A DNA stretch of 32,760 bases from Flavobacteriaceae bacterium (lineage in GTDB: Bacteria > Bacteroidota > Bacteroidia > Flavobacteriales > Flavobacteriaceae). The DNA is taken from the NCBI GenBank assembly GCA_003564185.1, contig PXFS01000035.1, positions 1 to 32,760 of the forward strand, in the 5' to 3' direction. Shown here one piece after another: positions 23,636 to 32,091 of the stretch. Below the pieces are notes generated by a model that worked only from the letters and a program-made list of their open reading frames with translations, was not told where the DNA came from and did not search any database. How positions within the stretch are numbered: position 1 is the stretch's first letter; each line of letters begins with the position of its first letter. Both the position numbers and the translations under genes were made by a program.

Positions 23636-26500
23636 TTGAAAAAAAACAAATTGCGCCTAGTACTACCTATTATATTTTTTTTAATTTCATTCTCCATCAA
23701 TGCTCAAGGAGAGGCTAATATATGGTATTTTGGGAACAATGCTGGTTTAGACTTCAATTCTTCACCGCCAACACCTTTAAGTGATGGGCAAATAAATACA
23801 CCAGAGGGTTGCTCTACATTAAGTGATGCTAACGGAAATTTGTTATTGTATACAGACGGTAGAACAGTTTGGGACAGAGAACACAACATTATGCCTAATG
23901 GAGATTATTTTGGAGGTACAGGTCTACTTGGAGACCCTTCAAGTACACAAAGTGGACTTATTGTCCCACATCCGTTGGAAGAACATCTGTTTTATGTTTT
24001 TACTGTAGACGAACCTCATCATGAAAATGCTTATGCCTTTCCAAATCAAGGACCAGCACTACCAGATGGCACCCCAGTAGATAACTATCAAGATGTTCCA
24101 AGCCATACCGTACCCGAAGATGATGATGGATTTAACAACGGTATGAACTACTCAATAGTTGATATGAACCTTAGAAACGGTTTAGGAGATATTGTGCAAG
24201 GGGAACGTAATAATCACTTAGTTACTTACAATGAAGAAGACACTGAAGAAATTAAATACCAATGTTCAGAGAAAATAACCGCTGTAGCTGGAGCCGATTG
24301 TGAATCGGTTTGGGTAATTACTCATTTTATAGACAAATTTTACGCCTTTAAAATTGATGAGAATGGCTTGGATGAAAACCCAGTTGTCTCTACAGTAGCT
24401 CCACCGGTAACCTTAGAAAATTACAGAAGGGCTTCAATTGGTTATTTAAAAGCTTCGCCAGATGGTACTAAGTTAGTCAGTGCCACATTAACTAGCACCT
24501 ACAATCAAGTAGGTACTTCAGATGCGGGTGATGGACATGTGTATTTATACGATTTTGATGATGAAACTGGCGAAGTTTCTAATTCATTGCTCTTAATTGC
24601 TGATGTAGCTGCTTATGGTGTAGAATTTTCAAGCAATTCAAAACTAGTTTATGCAAGTTTTGATCAACCAGTCGGTACTTCAATTATGCAATGGGATTTA
24701 GAGGCAGACAACATCCAAGATTCTTCATATTCCTTTCCTGGAGTGAATTTACCCTCAGCAGCAGCGCTTCAATTAGCCCCCGACGGAAAAATCTACATAA
24801 GCGTGCTTGGTCAGAGTAGGTTAAATGTGATTAACCAACCCAATGAAGTAGGATTTGCTGCCAATTATACAGAAAATGTTTCTAACGGAGCAATCAACTT
24901 AGGCGGCCAAACAGCAACTTTTGGACTGCCTCCTTTTATTCAGTCATTTTTTACAACTATAGTGAATATCCTTCCAGAAGAATCACAGGGCTTAGATGCT
25001 ACTGGAGGTAATAATTATACCTTATGCGAAGGTGAAAGCGTGATCTTTGGACATGAATCTGAAGTTGATGCTGACTATTTTTGGTACCAAAATGATGAAT
25101 TGATGCAAGACCAAGATCAGCCATTTTTAACTATAGATTTTGAAACATATCAAAATTTAGATGAAGTTTCATTTCGCTTAGAAATTTTTCCAGCTTCGGG
25201 AGAATGTAAAATTTCTGGTTTGGTAAATGTCGATTTCTTTCAAATTCCAAGTTTTAATTCGGTTGATTTAGTTAATTGTTTTTCAGATGAAGAACAGTCA
25301 AATTTTATTTTTAATCTTACAAATGTAGATTCAATTTTATTTGAAGAGGGAGTTAATAGCGAAAATTATGAGCTTTTATTCTTTGAAGACGAAGACTTTT
25401 CAGTAGAAATTACCAATCCAGAAAATTATGAGGCAGATAATAATGAAAATGAAGTTTTTGTTCTCATTGAAGAAATCAATAGTCTATGTACAACAAAAAG
25501 TAAAATTCAACTCATTGCTGGAATTGCAGAAAATTCTTTTGCTGAACTAGAAGCTTGTGATGATTTTGAAGATGGTGTCAATATGTTCAACTTATTGGAA
25601 TTAGAAAATCAATTTGAAAATCTGATTCCCGAATTTTACTCTACTGAAAGCGATGCACTATCAGAAATAAATCCGATTAATAACCCAGAAGAATTTCTGA
25701 CTTCATCAACTACAGTTTATGCTAGATTAGAAAATTCTGACCTGTGTAATGAATTATTAACTGTAGACTTACGCTTATTAGATTTACCTATTTCAACTGA
25801 TATTGAAACCCTGTATTACTGTCAAGAAGATTTTCCAGATCCTATAATTTTGGGTACTGAAATCGATGAAAATTTAAGTAGATACGAATTCTTCTGGTTT
25901 CCAGATGGTCAGACCACTCCAACTATTGAAGTAAATGAGTCTGGAGAATATGAAGTTGTAGTTCAAGATATTGAAACAGGCTGTGAGACTTCAAAGATTA
26001 TTGAAGTCAAAGAATCTGGATTAACCAATTTTGAATTAAGAACTTCACTTTCAAGCACGAATAACAGTATCGAGGTGATTATACCTCCAAACGCACTAGG
26101 AGCATATGAATTTGCTTTACACAACGCCTCCTCTTTTCAAGATTCACCAATTTTTGAAGGACTTGACCCGGGAGATTACCGTGTTTACGTACGAGACAAA
26201 AACGGTTGTGGGATTACAGCAAGATCAACTACTATTATTGGCATAATGAAATTTTTTACGCCTAACGCAGACGGGCAGAATGACTTTTGGGGGCTGAGAG
26301 GAAATAGACCTGGCGTTCAAGACCGTGCGCAAATCTCTGTTTTTGATCGCTATGGTAAATTACTATTTCAATTTTCTGGAGCCGATCAAGGATGGGACGG
26401 CACTTATAATGGTAAACCAATGCCTTCAAATGACTACTGGTATCAAGTTACCCTTGAAGATGGCCAAGTTTTTAAAGGGAATTTTACACTCAAGCGTTAG
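23636..26500 (+). CDS. Secreted beta-propeller protein with T9SS type B sorting domain
   Basis: The 954-residue protein has a signal peptide (LVLPIIFFLISFSINAQ). Residues about 25-440 are a beta-propeller-like region beginning NIWYFGNNAGLDF, with repeated 'ASPDGTKLVSA', 'VYLYDFD' and 'LAPDGKIYIS' blades. About 455-860 holds Ig-like and 100-residue modules resembling those of the choice-of-anchor L proteins (ADNNENEVFVLIEE, NPEEFLTSSTTVYARLE). The last 85 residues form the gliding-motility-type (CHU_C) sorting domain, FFTPNADGQNDFWGL through YWYQVTLEDG. The start is TTG 23636 (MKKNK); an alternative TTG is at 23651. TATTTTTG (23631-23638), a perfect -7 box, overlaps the first TTG, so an internal promoter with initiation at 23651 is possible. 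It lies 15 bases after the permease. Confidence 0.9.
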   Translation: MKKNKLRLVLPIIFFLISFSINAQGEANIWYFGNNAGLDFNSSPPTPLSDGQINTPEGCSTLSDANGNLLLYTDGRTVWDREHNIMPNGDYFGGTGLLGDPSSTQSGLIVPHPLEEHLFYVFTVDEPHHENAYAFPNQGPALPDGTPVDNYQDVPSHTVPEDDDGFNNGMNYSIVDMNLRNGLGDIVQGERNNHLVTYNEEDTEEIKYQCSEKITAVAGADCESVWVITHFIDKFYAFKIDENGLDENPVVSTVAPPVTLENYRRASIGYLKASPDGTKLVSATLTSTYNQVGTSDAGDGHVYLYDFDDETGEVSNSLLLIADVAAYGVEFSSNSKLVYASFDQPVGTSIMQWDLEADNIQDSSYSFPGVNLPSAAALQLAPDGKIYISVLGQSRLNVINQPNEVGFAANYTENVSNGAINLGGQTATFGLPPFIQSFFTTIVNILPEESQGLDATGGNNYTLCEGESVIFGHESEVDADYFWYQNDELMQDQDQPFLTIDFETYQNLDEVSFRLEIFPASGECKISGLVNVDFFQIPSFNSVDLVNCFSDEEQSNFIFNLTNVDSILFEEGVNSENYELLFFEDEDFSVEITNPENYEADNNENEVFVLIEEINSLCTTKSKIQLIAGIAENSFAELEACDDFEDGVNMFNLLELENQFENLIPEFYSTESDALSEINPINNPEEFLTSSTTVYARLENSDLCNELLTVDLRLLDLPISTDIETLYYCQEDFPDPIILGTEIDENLSRYEFFWFPDGQTTPTIEVNESGEYEVVVQDIETGCETSKIIEVKESGLTNFELRTSLSSTNNSIEVIIPPNALGAYEFALHNASSFQDSPIFEGLDPGDYRVYVRDKNGCGITARSTTIIGIMKFFTPNADGQNDFWGLRGNRPGVQDRAQISVFDRYGKLLFQFSGADQGWDGTYNGKPMPSNDYWYQVTLEDGQVFKGNFTLKR

Positions 26501-26535
26501 CTAATTCATGTTTTCCTTGCATTAATTTTAGAGAA

Positions 26536-27117
26536 TCAATTTTTTAAAAAATCAAGAAATTGCTTAAATGCAAGTGCTCTATGACTAATTTTGTTTTTAG
26601 TTTCAGGATTCATTTCTGCAAAACTTTCGGTATAAAAATCAGGTTGAAAAATAGGATCATAACCAAAGCCTTTCAATCCTTTTTTTTGATGGAGGATTTC
26701 ACCCTTACAAATACCTGTAAAAGCTTTTCCTATTTCCTTATTTTTGAAATAAATAACTGTTTTAAATCGGGCTTTTCTTGAGCTCTTATTCGCTAATTCA
26801 TTTAAAAGCTTATTCATGTTGTCCTGGGCATTTTTTCCTTCACCAGCATAGCGCGCTGTATGTACACCAGGTGCTCCATTTAGTGCCTCAACCTCTAATC
26901 CTGTATCATCAGCAAAACATGCTAATCCATATTTTGAAAACACAAACTCAGCTTTAATTTTTGCATTACCTTCAATGCTTGGAGCATTTTCAATAATTTC
27001 ATCATAACAACCAATGTCATTCAAACTTTTTAATTGAATATCCTCAGGCATCATTTGCTGAACCTCTTTAAGTTTATTTTGGTTATGGGTGGCAAATACA
27101 ATTTCTTTAATTTTCAT
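26536..27117 (-). CDS. rdgB: Non-canonical purine NTP pyrophosphatase (RdgB/HAM1)
   Basis: The 193-residue protein starts at ATG 27117. It has the family signatures ATHNQNKLKEV (about 9, nucleotide binding), ADDTGLEVEALNGAPGVHTARYAG (about 68, catalytic Asp and metal ligands), KGFGYDPIF (about 150) and SHRALAF near the C-terminus. It hydrolyses ITP, dITP and XTP to monophosphates, keeping deaminated purines out of DNA and RNA. It is convergent with the T9SS gene and divergent from uvrD. Its length is normal. Confidence 0.94.
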   Translation of the reverse strand: MKIKEIVFATHNQNKLKEVQQMMPEDIQLKSLNDIGCYDEIIENAPSIEGNAKIKAEFVFSKYGLACFADDTGLEVEALNGAPGVHTARYAGEGKNAQDNMNKLLNELANKSSRKARFKTVIYFKNKEIGKAFTGICKGEILHQKKGLKGFGYDPIFQPDFYTESFAEMNPETKNKISHRALAFKQFLDFLKN

Positions 27118-27244
27118 TACTCTTTTTTTTACAAATGAAAAACAAAACTTTCAATAAATCAATTTTAATCAATAGCATTTAAATAGAAAATCAGTTCTTT
27201 AAATGATATCAAGTAGCCTATATTATTTAGTCCAAAAAAAGCTG

Positions 27245-27252
27245 TATTTTTG
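27245..27252 (+). promoter_or_regulatory. -7 box for uvrD
   Basis: TATTTTTG is an exact TAnnTTTG match, giving a leader of about 22-25 bases to the TTG start at 27281. The -33 region is weak (TTTAG at 27226). Confidence 0.45.
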
Positions 27253-27280
27253 AACTTCATTTCAATTAAAAAACAAAAAA

Positions 27281-29608
27281 TTGCAAGAATATTTAGCTCA
27301 ATTAAACGAAGCCCAACGCGAAGCTGTACTTCAAAAAGACGGTCCTATGATTGTTATTGCTGGCGCTGGTTCAGGAAAAACACGTGTACTCACCTACCGC
27401 ATAGCTTATTTGATGAGTCAAGGTATTGATGCGTTTAATATTTTATCACTCACCTTCACTAATAAGGCTGCAAGGGAAATGAAAAGTAGAATTGCTGAAA
27501 TTGTGGGTAATTCTGAAGCTAAAAACTTATGGATGGGAACTTTTCATTCTGTATTTGCTAGAATTCTAAGGGCAGAATCCGATAAATTAGGCTATCCTTC
27601 AAATTTTAGTATTTATGATACCCAAGACTCTCAGCGCCTTATTCGAGGAATTATTAAGGACTTTAATCTAGATAAAGATGTTTACAAATACAAACAGGTG
27701 TTATCCAGAATATCCTCTTATAAAAATTCATTAATTACAGTAAAAGCTTACAAAAGGGATATAGAGTTGCAAGAGGCAGATGCCATGGCTAAAAGACCTC
27801 GTATGGGCGAAATATATGAGGAATATGTTGAGCGTTGTTTTAAAGCTGGAGCAATGGATTTTGATGATTTACTACTCCGTACAAATGAACTTTTAGCGAG
27901 ATTTCCAGAAGTTTTAGCCAAGTATCAAAATCGATTTAAATACATCATGGTAGATGAATATCAAGATACCAACCATTCACAGTACCTCATTGTTAAAGCC
28001 TTAAGTGATCGTTTTCAAAATATTTGTGTAGTGGGTGATGATGCGCAAAGTATATATGCTTTTAGGGGAGCTAACATCAATAATATTCTCAACTTTCAAA
28101 AAGATTATGATCAGGTTAAAACCTTTCGATTAGAGCAAAACTATCGCTCTACAAAAAATATTGTTGAAGCAGCTAATTCAGTAATTGAAAAAAATAAAAC
28201 CAGATTAGAAAAAGTAGTTTGGACAGCTAATGATGAAGGCCCCAGAATTCGTGTCAATCGTTTGATTAATGATGCAGAAGAGGGTAGGTTTGTAGCCAGT
28301 TCCATTTTTGAAAACCGAATGGAAAACCAACTTCGCAATAGTGACTTTGCTATACTTTACAGGACTAATGCACAAAGTAGAGCAATGGAAGATGCACTCC
28401 GTAAAAAGGATATTCCTTACCGAATTTATGGAGGTCTGTCTTTCTATCAACGAAAAGAAATTAAAGATGTGCTCTCTTACCTTAGATTAATTGCTAATCC
28501 AAAGGATGAAGAGGCTTTAATAAGAATCATTAATTTTCCTGCACGCGGAATTGGTCAAACCACTATGGATAAGCTCAATTTAGCAGCCAATCACTATAAA
28601 CGTTCTATCTTTGAAATTATTGAGCATTTAGATAAGCTAAATTTAGATATTGGTAGAGGTATCCAAACCAAGTTGAAAAATTTTAATAACATGATTAAAA
28701 GTTTCAGCGTAATGGCTGATAAGATGGATGCTTTTCAACTAGCTGACCTAGTAGTTAAAAAAACAGGCTTAATTCAGGAAATGAAAAAAGATGGAACTCC
28801 TGAAGGTATAGCCAGAATTGAAAATATTGAAGAATTACTTAATGGTATTCAAGATTTTGTAGAAGGACAAAAAGAATTAGCAGATGCTAATGGCAGCTTG
28901 AGCGAGTTTTTAGAAGATGTAGCATTAGCCACCGACTTAGATAAAGAAACCGACGATGTAGACCGTGTAGCATTAATGACAATACACTTAGCAAAAGGAC
29001 TTGAATTCCCTTTTGTGTATGTGGTTGGAATGGAAGAAGATTTATTTCCATCAGCTATGAGTATGAATTCAAGATCTGAATTAGAAGAAGAAAGAAGATT
29101 GTTTTATGTGGCTTTAACTCGTGCAGAAAAACAAGCTTATCTAACTTATGTTATCTCAAGATACCGTTGGGGAAAACTTATTGATGCTGAACCCAGTAGG
29201 TTCATTGAAGAAATTGACGATCAATACCTTGACTTTATGATACCCAAGGATAATTATCAATTTAGAACCTTTGTAAATCCTGATATTTTTGACGATGAAG
29301 TTGACAAATCAAATTTAAGGACAAAAAAACCTAAAAACGGAATACCACCTTCTCAAAATGAAGATGAGGAAAAGAGAATAAGACGTCTTAGAAAAGTGAA
29401 ACCTGAAAATCGTACCAAATCTGTCAACAGAAAACCCATCATTCAATTGGAAGAAGGGCAGCTAGTTGAACATCAGCGTTTTGGCAAAGGTAAAGTACTT
29501 GAAGTGCAAGGCGTAGGTCAAGATAAAAAGGCAAATATTGATTTCCAAGTGGGCGGGGTGAAGAGTTTATTGCTCAAATTTGCAAAACTGAAACTGATTG
29601 ATGCTTGA
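27281..29608 (+). CDS. uvrD: UvrD/PcrA family ATP-dependent DNA helicase
   Basis: The 775-residue superfamily 1A helicase has Q-motif LNEAQREAV, Walker A GAGSGKT (about 28), motif Ia TFTNKAAREM, motif II VDEYQDTN (about 225), motif III GDDAQSIYAFRGA, motif IV EQNYRST, motif V TIHLAKGLEFPFVYVVG (about 568) and motif VI RRLFYVALTRAEK. The C-terminal tail (about 722-775, GQLVEHQRFGKGKVLEV) is the Tudor-like domain that in PcrA/UvrD contacts RNA polymerase. The protein unwinds DNA in nucleotide-excision repair and clears transcription and replication conflicts. The start is TTG 27281, which matches the usual N-terminus of flavobacterial homologues. Confidence 0.95.
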   Translation: MQEYLAQLNEAQREAVLQKDGPMIVIAGAGSGKTRVLTYRIAYLMSQGIDAFNILSLTFTNKAAREMKSRIAEIVGNSEAKNLWMGTFHSVFARILRAESDKLGYPSNFSIYDTQDSQRLIRGIIKDFNLDKDVYKYKQVLSRISSYKNSLITVKAYKRDIELQEADAMAKRPRMGEIYEEYVERCFKAGAMDFDDLLLRTNELLARFPEVLAKYQNRFKYIMVDEYQDTNHSQYLIVKALSDRFQNICVVGDDAQSIYAFRGANINNILNFQKDYDQVKTFRLEQNYRSTKNIVEAANSVIEKNKTRLEKVVWTANDEGPRIRVNRLINDAEEGRFVASSIFENRMENQLRNSDFAILYRTNAQSRAMEDALRKKDIPYRIYGGLSFYQRKEIKDVLSYLRLIANPKDEEALIRIINFPARGIGQTTMDKLNLAANHYKRSIFEIIEHLDKLNLDIGRGIQTKLKNFNNMIKSFSVMADKMDAFQLADLVVKKTGLIQEMKKDGTPEGIARIENIEELLNGIQDFVEGQKELADANGSLSEFLEDVALATDLDKETDDVDRVALMTIHLAKGLEFPFVYVVGMEEDLFPSAMSMNSRSELEEERRLFYVALTRAEKQAYLTYVISRYRWGKLIDAEPSRFIEEIDDQYLDFMIPKDNYQFRTFVNPDIFDDEVDKSNLRTKKPKNGIPPSQNEDEEKRIRRLRKVKPENRTKSVNRKPIIQLEEGQLVEHQRFGKGKVLEVQGVGQDKKANIDFQVGGVKSLLLKFAKLKLIDA

Positions 29609-29697
29609 TAACTTTATTTTTTACTTAATTATTTAATTGATTCTATTTTTTCATAATCATAATTTTTAAACTTAAAAATTTTAGACTGTTTAGTATT

Positions 29698-29724
29698 ATT
29701 GCAAAATATTTTCTATTTTGCAAT
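29698..29724. promoter_or_regulatory. 27-bp palindromic operator candidate upstream of the acyl-CoA synthetase gene
   Basis: ATTGCAAAATA (29698-29708) and TATTTTGCAAT (29714-29724) are a perfect 11-bp inverted repeat around TTTTC. The right arm contains a near -7 element (TATTTTG), with TTTAG 20 bases upstream (29689-29693), so a dimeric regulator here would cover the promoter. It ends 29 bases before ATG 29754. A simple hairpin is the alternative, but no T-run follows. Confidence 0.6.
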
Positions 29725-29753
29725 ACAAACTTAACAAACAAATACTTTTAAAG

Positions 29754-31532
29754 ATGACCTCAATCAAACGATTATTTGATTTTCCATACTACCAATTAGA
29801 AAAATTCAAACTTAATGATGCCTTAGTCACTAAATACGATGGTAAGTGGGTGTCTTTAACCACTAAAGAATATGTTGAGCAAGCCAATCAATTAAGTAGA
29901 GGGCTTTTAAAATTAGGGGTTAAGCCAAACGATAAAGTAGCTATTATTTCAACTAATAATAGAACAGAATGGAATGTAGTAGACATTGGCGTAATGCAGT
30001 TAGGAGCTCAAGATGTGCCTATTTACCCAACCATCTCAAAAGAAGATTATCAGTATGTACTTAGTCATAGTGAGTCAACTTATTGTTTTGCTTCAGATGA
30101 GGAAGTATATGAAAAAGTAATGGCCATAAAAGACCAAGTTCCTACATTAAAAGAGGTATATACCTTTGATGTGGTAAAAGGAGCTAAAAATTGGAAAGAA
30201 GTTTTAGAACTTGGTAATGATGAAAGCTTACAAGAAAACGTAGAGAAGCTGAAAGAACAAGTAAAAGAAGAAGATTTAGCTACTTTGATTTATACTTCTG
30301 GAACCACAGGTAGACCAAAAGGAGTAATGCTTACCCATAAAAATATTGTAAGTAATGTACTAAATAGTTATACCAGATTGCCTCTAGTTGAAGGCCAAGC
30401 AAAAGCTTTAAGTTTTCTTCCCGTATGTCACGTATATGAAAGGATGCTATTATATTTATACCAATATAGCGGTGTAAGTATTTATTTCGCTGAGTCTATA
30501 GAGAAAATAAGCGATAATCTAAAAGAAGTTAAACCCCAGGTAATGACTGCTGTACCTCGTTTGTTAGAGAAAGTCTACGATAAAATTATAGCTAAAGGAA
30601 CCGATTTAACAGGTATTAAAAAAGCACTGTTTTTCTGGGCTGTAGATTTAGGTTTAAAATATGAGCCTTATGAAGCCAATGGAGGTTGGTATGAGTTTAA
30701 ATTAAAAATTGCAAAAAAGTTAATTTTTAGTAAGTGGCAAGAAGCATTAGGTGGTAATCTTGAGGTTATTGCCTCAGGAAGTGCAGCCTTGCAACCACGA
30801 TTGGCGCGTGTTTTTAATGCTGCTGGGATTCGTGTTATGGAAGGCTATGGACTTACTGAAACTTCTCCTGTTGTTGCTGTTAATGACTATCGAGAAGGAG
30901 GTTTTAGAATTGGAACCGTTGGTAGGCCTATACCTGAAACAGAAATTAAAATTGCAGAAGACGGTGAAATCTTAGTGAAAGGCCCTCAAGTCATGATAGG
31001 CTATTATAAAAACCAAGAAAAAACAGATGAGGTTTTAGAAAATGGATATTTTCATACGGGCGATATTGGAGAAGTAGATAGTGATGGGTTTTTAAAAATT
31101 ACAGATAGAAAGAAAGAAATGTTTAAGACCTCTGGTGGTAAATATATTGCGCCTCAGGTTATTGAAAACAAAATGAAACAATCGCGATTTATTGAACAAA
31201 TTATGGTTATTGGTGATGGAGAAAAAATGACAGCTGCATTGATTCAACCTAACTTCGAATTTGTTGAAGAATGGGCTAAAAGAAAAGAAATTGATTTTGG
31301 AGGAGACGTAACAAATTTAGCCAAGACAAAGGAAGTGATTGATAGAATTCAAGAAGAAGTTGATTATTTTAATGAAAGTTTTGGAAAATGGGAACAAATT
31401 AAAAAGTTTGAACTTACTCCCGAAATTTGGAGTATTGAGGATGGTCACCTTACACCAACTATGAAAATGAAAAGGAGAGAGGTGAAGGCAAGATATATAG
31501 ACCTCTACAATAAAATTTATGACAAAAATTAA
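29754..31532 (+). CDS. Long-chain acyl-CoA synthetase (AMP-dependent synthetase/ligase)
   Basis: I place the start at ATG 29754 (592 residues, MTSIKRLFDF). The frame extends to a TTG at 29718, but that lies inside the palindrome and probable promoter. ANL superfamily motifs are TLIYTSGTTGRPKGVMLTHKN (about 180), EGYGLTETSPV (about 365), HTGDIGEVDSDGFLKITDRKKE (about 445) and KTSGGKYIAP. It activates fatty acids to acyl-AMP and then acyl-CoA for beta-oxidation or lipid synthesis, and resembles the FadD15/COG1022 group. It is followed after 9 bases by the DUF1599 gene. Confidence 0.92.
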   Translation: MTSIKRLFDFPYYQLEKFKLNDALVTKYDGKWVSLTTKEYVEQANQLSRGLLKLGVKPNDKVAIISTNNRTEWNVVDIGVMQLGAQDVPIYPTISKEDYQYVLSHSESTYCFASDEEVYEKVMAIKDQVPTLKEVYTFDVVKGAKNWKEVLELGNDESLQENVEKLKEQVKEEDLATLIYTSGTTGRPKGVMLTHKNIVSNVLNSYTRLPLVEGQAKALSFLPVCHVYERMLLYLYQYSGVSIYFAESIEKISDNLKEVKPQVMTAVPRLLEKVYDKIIAKGTDLTGIKKALFFWAVDLGLKYEPYEANGGWYEFKLKIAKKLIFSKWQEALGGNLEVIASGSAALQPRLARVFNAAGIRVMEGYGLTETSPVVAVNDYREGGFRIGTVGRPIPETEIKIAEDGEILVKGPQVMIGYYKNQEKTDEVLENGYFHTGDIGEVDSDGFLKITDRKKEMFKTSGGKYIAPQVIENKMKQSRFIEQIMVIGDGEKMTAALIQPNFEFVEEWAKRKEIDFGGDVTNLAKTKEVIDRIQEEVDYFNESFGKWEQIKKFELTPEIWSIEDGHLTPTMKMKRREVKARYIDLYNKIYDKN

Positions 31533-31541
31533 TTTAGATTA

Positions 31542-32091
31542 ATGGACAAAACATTAAAACAGTACAATTTAATCACCCAAAATTGTAATAATCTCTATAA
31601 AAAAAAAATTAAAAGATTATGGCTGCGCTTGGAGAATATTGAGACTTCCATCCTTAACCGACCAAATTTTTATTAAAGCTCAGCGCTTAAGAAGTATTCA
31701 AGATAAAAAAGTTCAAAAAGTAGCAGATGAACCGCACCTAGAGTTTATAGGAATTATTAATTATAGTGCTATGGCACTCATTCAGTGTGAAAAAGGAGTA
31801 GCGGAACAGCCAGATTTAAATTACGAACAAGCAGTGGAAGCTTTCGAAAAACAAATTGAAAGAGCTAGAAAACTTATGTTAGACAAGAATCATGATTATG
31901 GCGAAGCTTGGAGAGATATGCGCATTAGCTCACTTACCGATTTAATTTTGCAGAAATTACTTCGTGTAAAACAAATAGAAGATAATCAAGGAGTAACTAT
32001 TGCTAGCGAAGGAGTCGAAGCGAATTATCTAGACATGATTAATTATGCTATTTTTGCATTAATTCTAAAAAACGAATTTGTAGATGAATAA
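31542..32091 (+). CDS. DUF1599 protein, frameshifted at an A10 run
   Basis: The conserved part is open from 31639 (TTG) to 32091, but family members start about 30 residues earlier. ATG 31542 opens MDKTLKQYNLITQNCNNLYK in another frame, which leads into A10 (31599-31608). With nine A the frames join to give an intact 182-residue protein reading YKKKLKDYGCAWRILRLPS. The correct frame is confirmed by an internal repeat: KDYGCAWRILRLPSLTD near the N-terminus mirrors HDYGEAWRDMRISSLTD in the second half. The function is unknown; DUF1599 is a nucleotide modification associated domain. Causes could be an assembly error, a real frameshift, or a site where RNA polymerase slippage restores the frame. 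Confidence 0.85.

Noticed and set aside
23263-23700. Minus-strand 145-codon frame over the ABC permease
   Set aside because: It lies opposite a clear membrane permease and the start of the T9SS gene; its composition is that of an antisense shadow.
29718-29753. Upstream extension of the acyl-CoA synthetase to TTG 29718
   Set aside because: The codon lies inside the palindrome and near -7 element; ATG 29754 gives the usual N-terminus.
31619-31642. Short open frame MAALGEY ahead of the DUF1599 frame
   Set aside because: The same bases read KDYGCAWRIL in the conserved frame, matching the protein's internal repeat; the ATG is coincidental.
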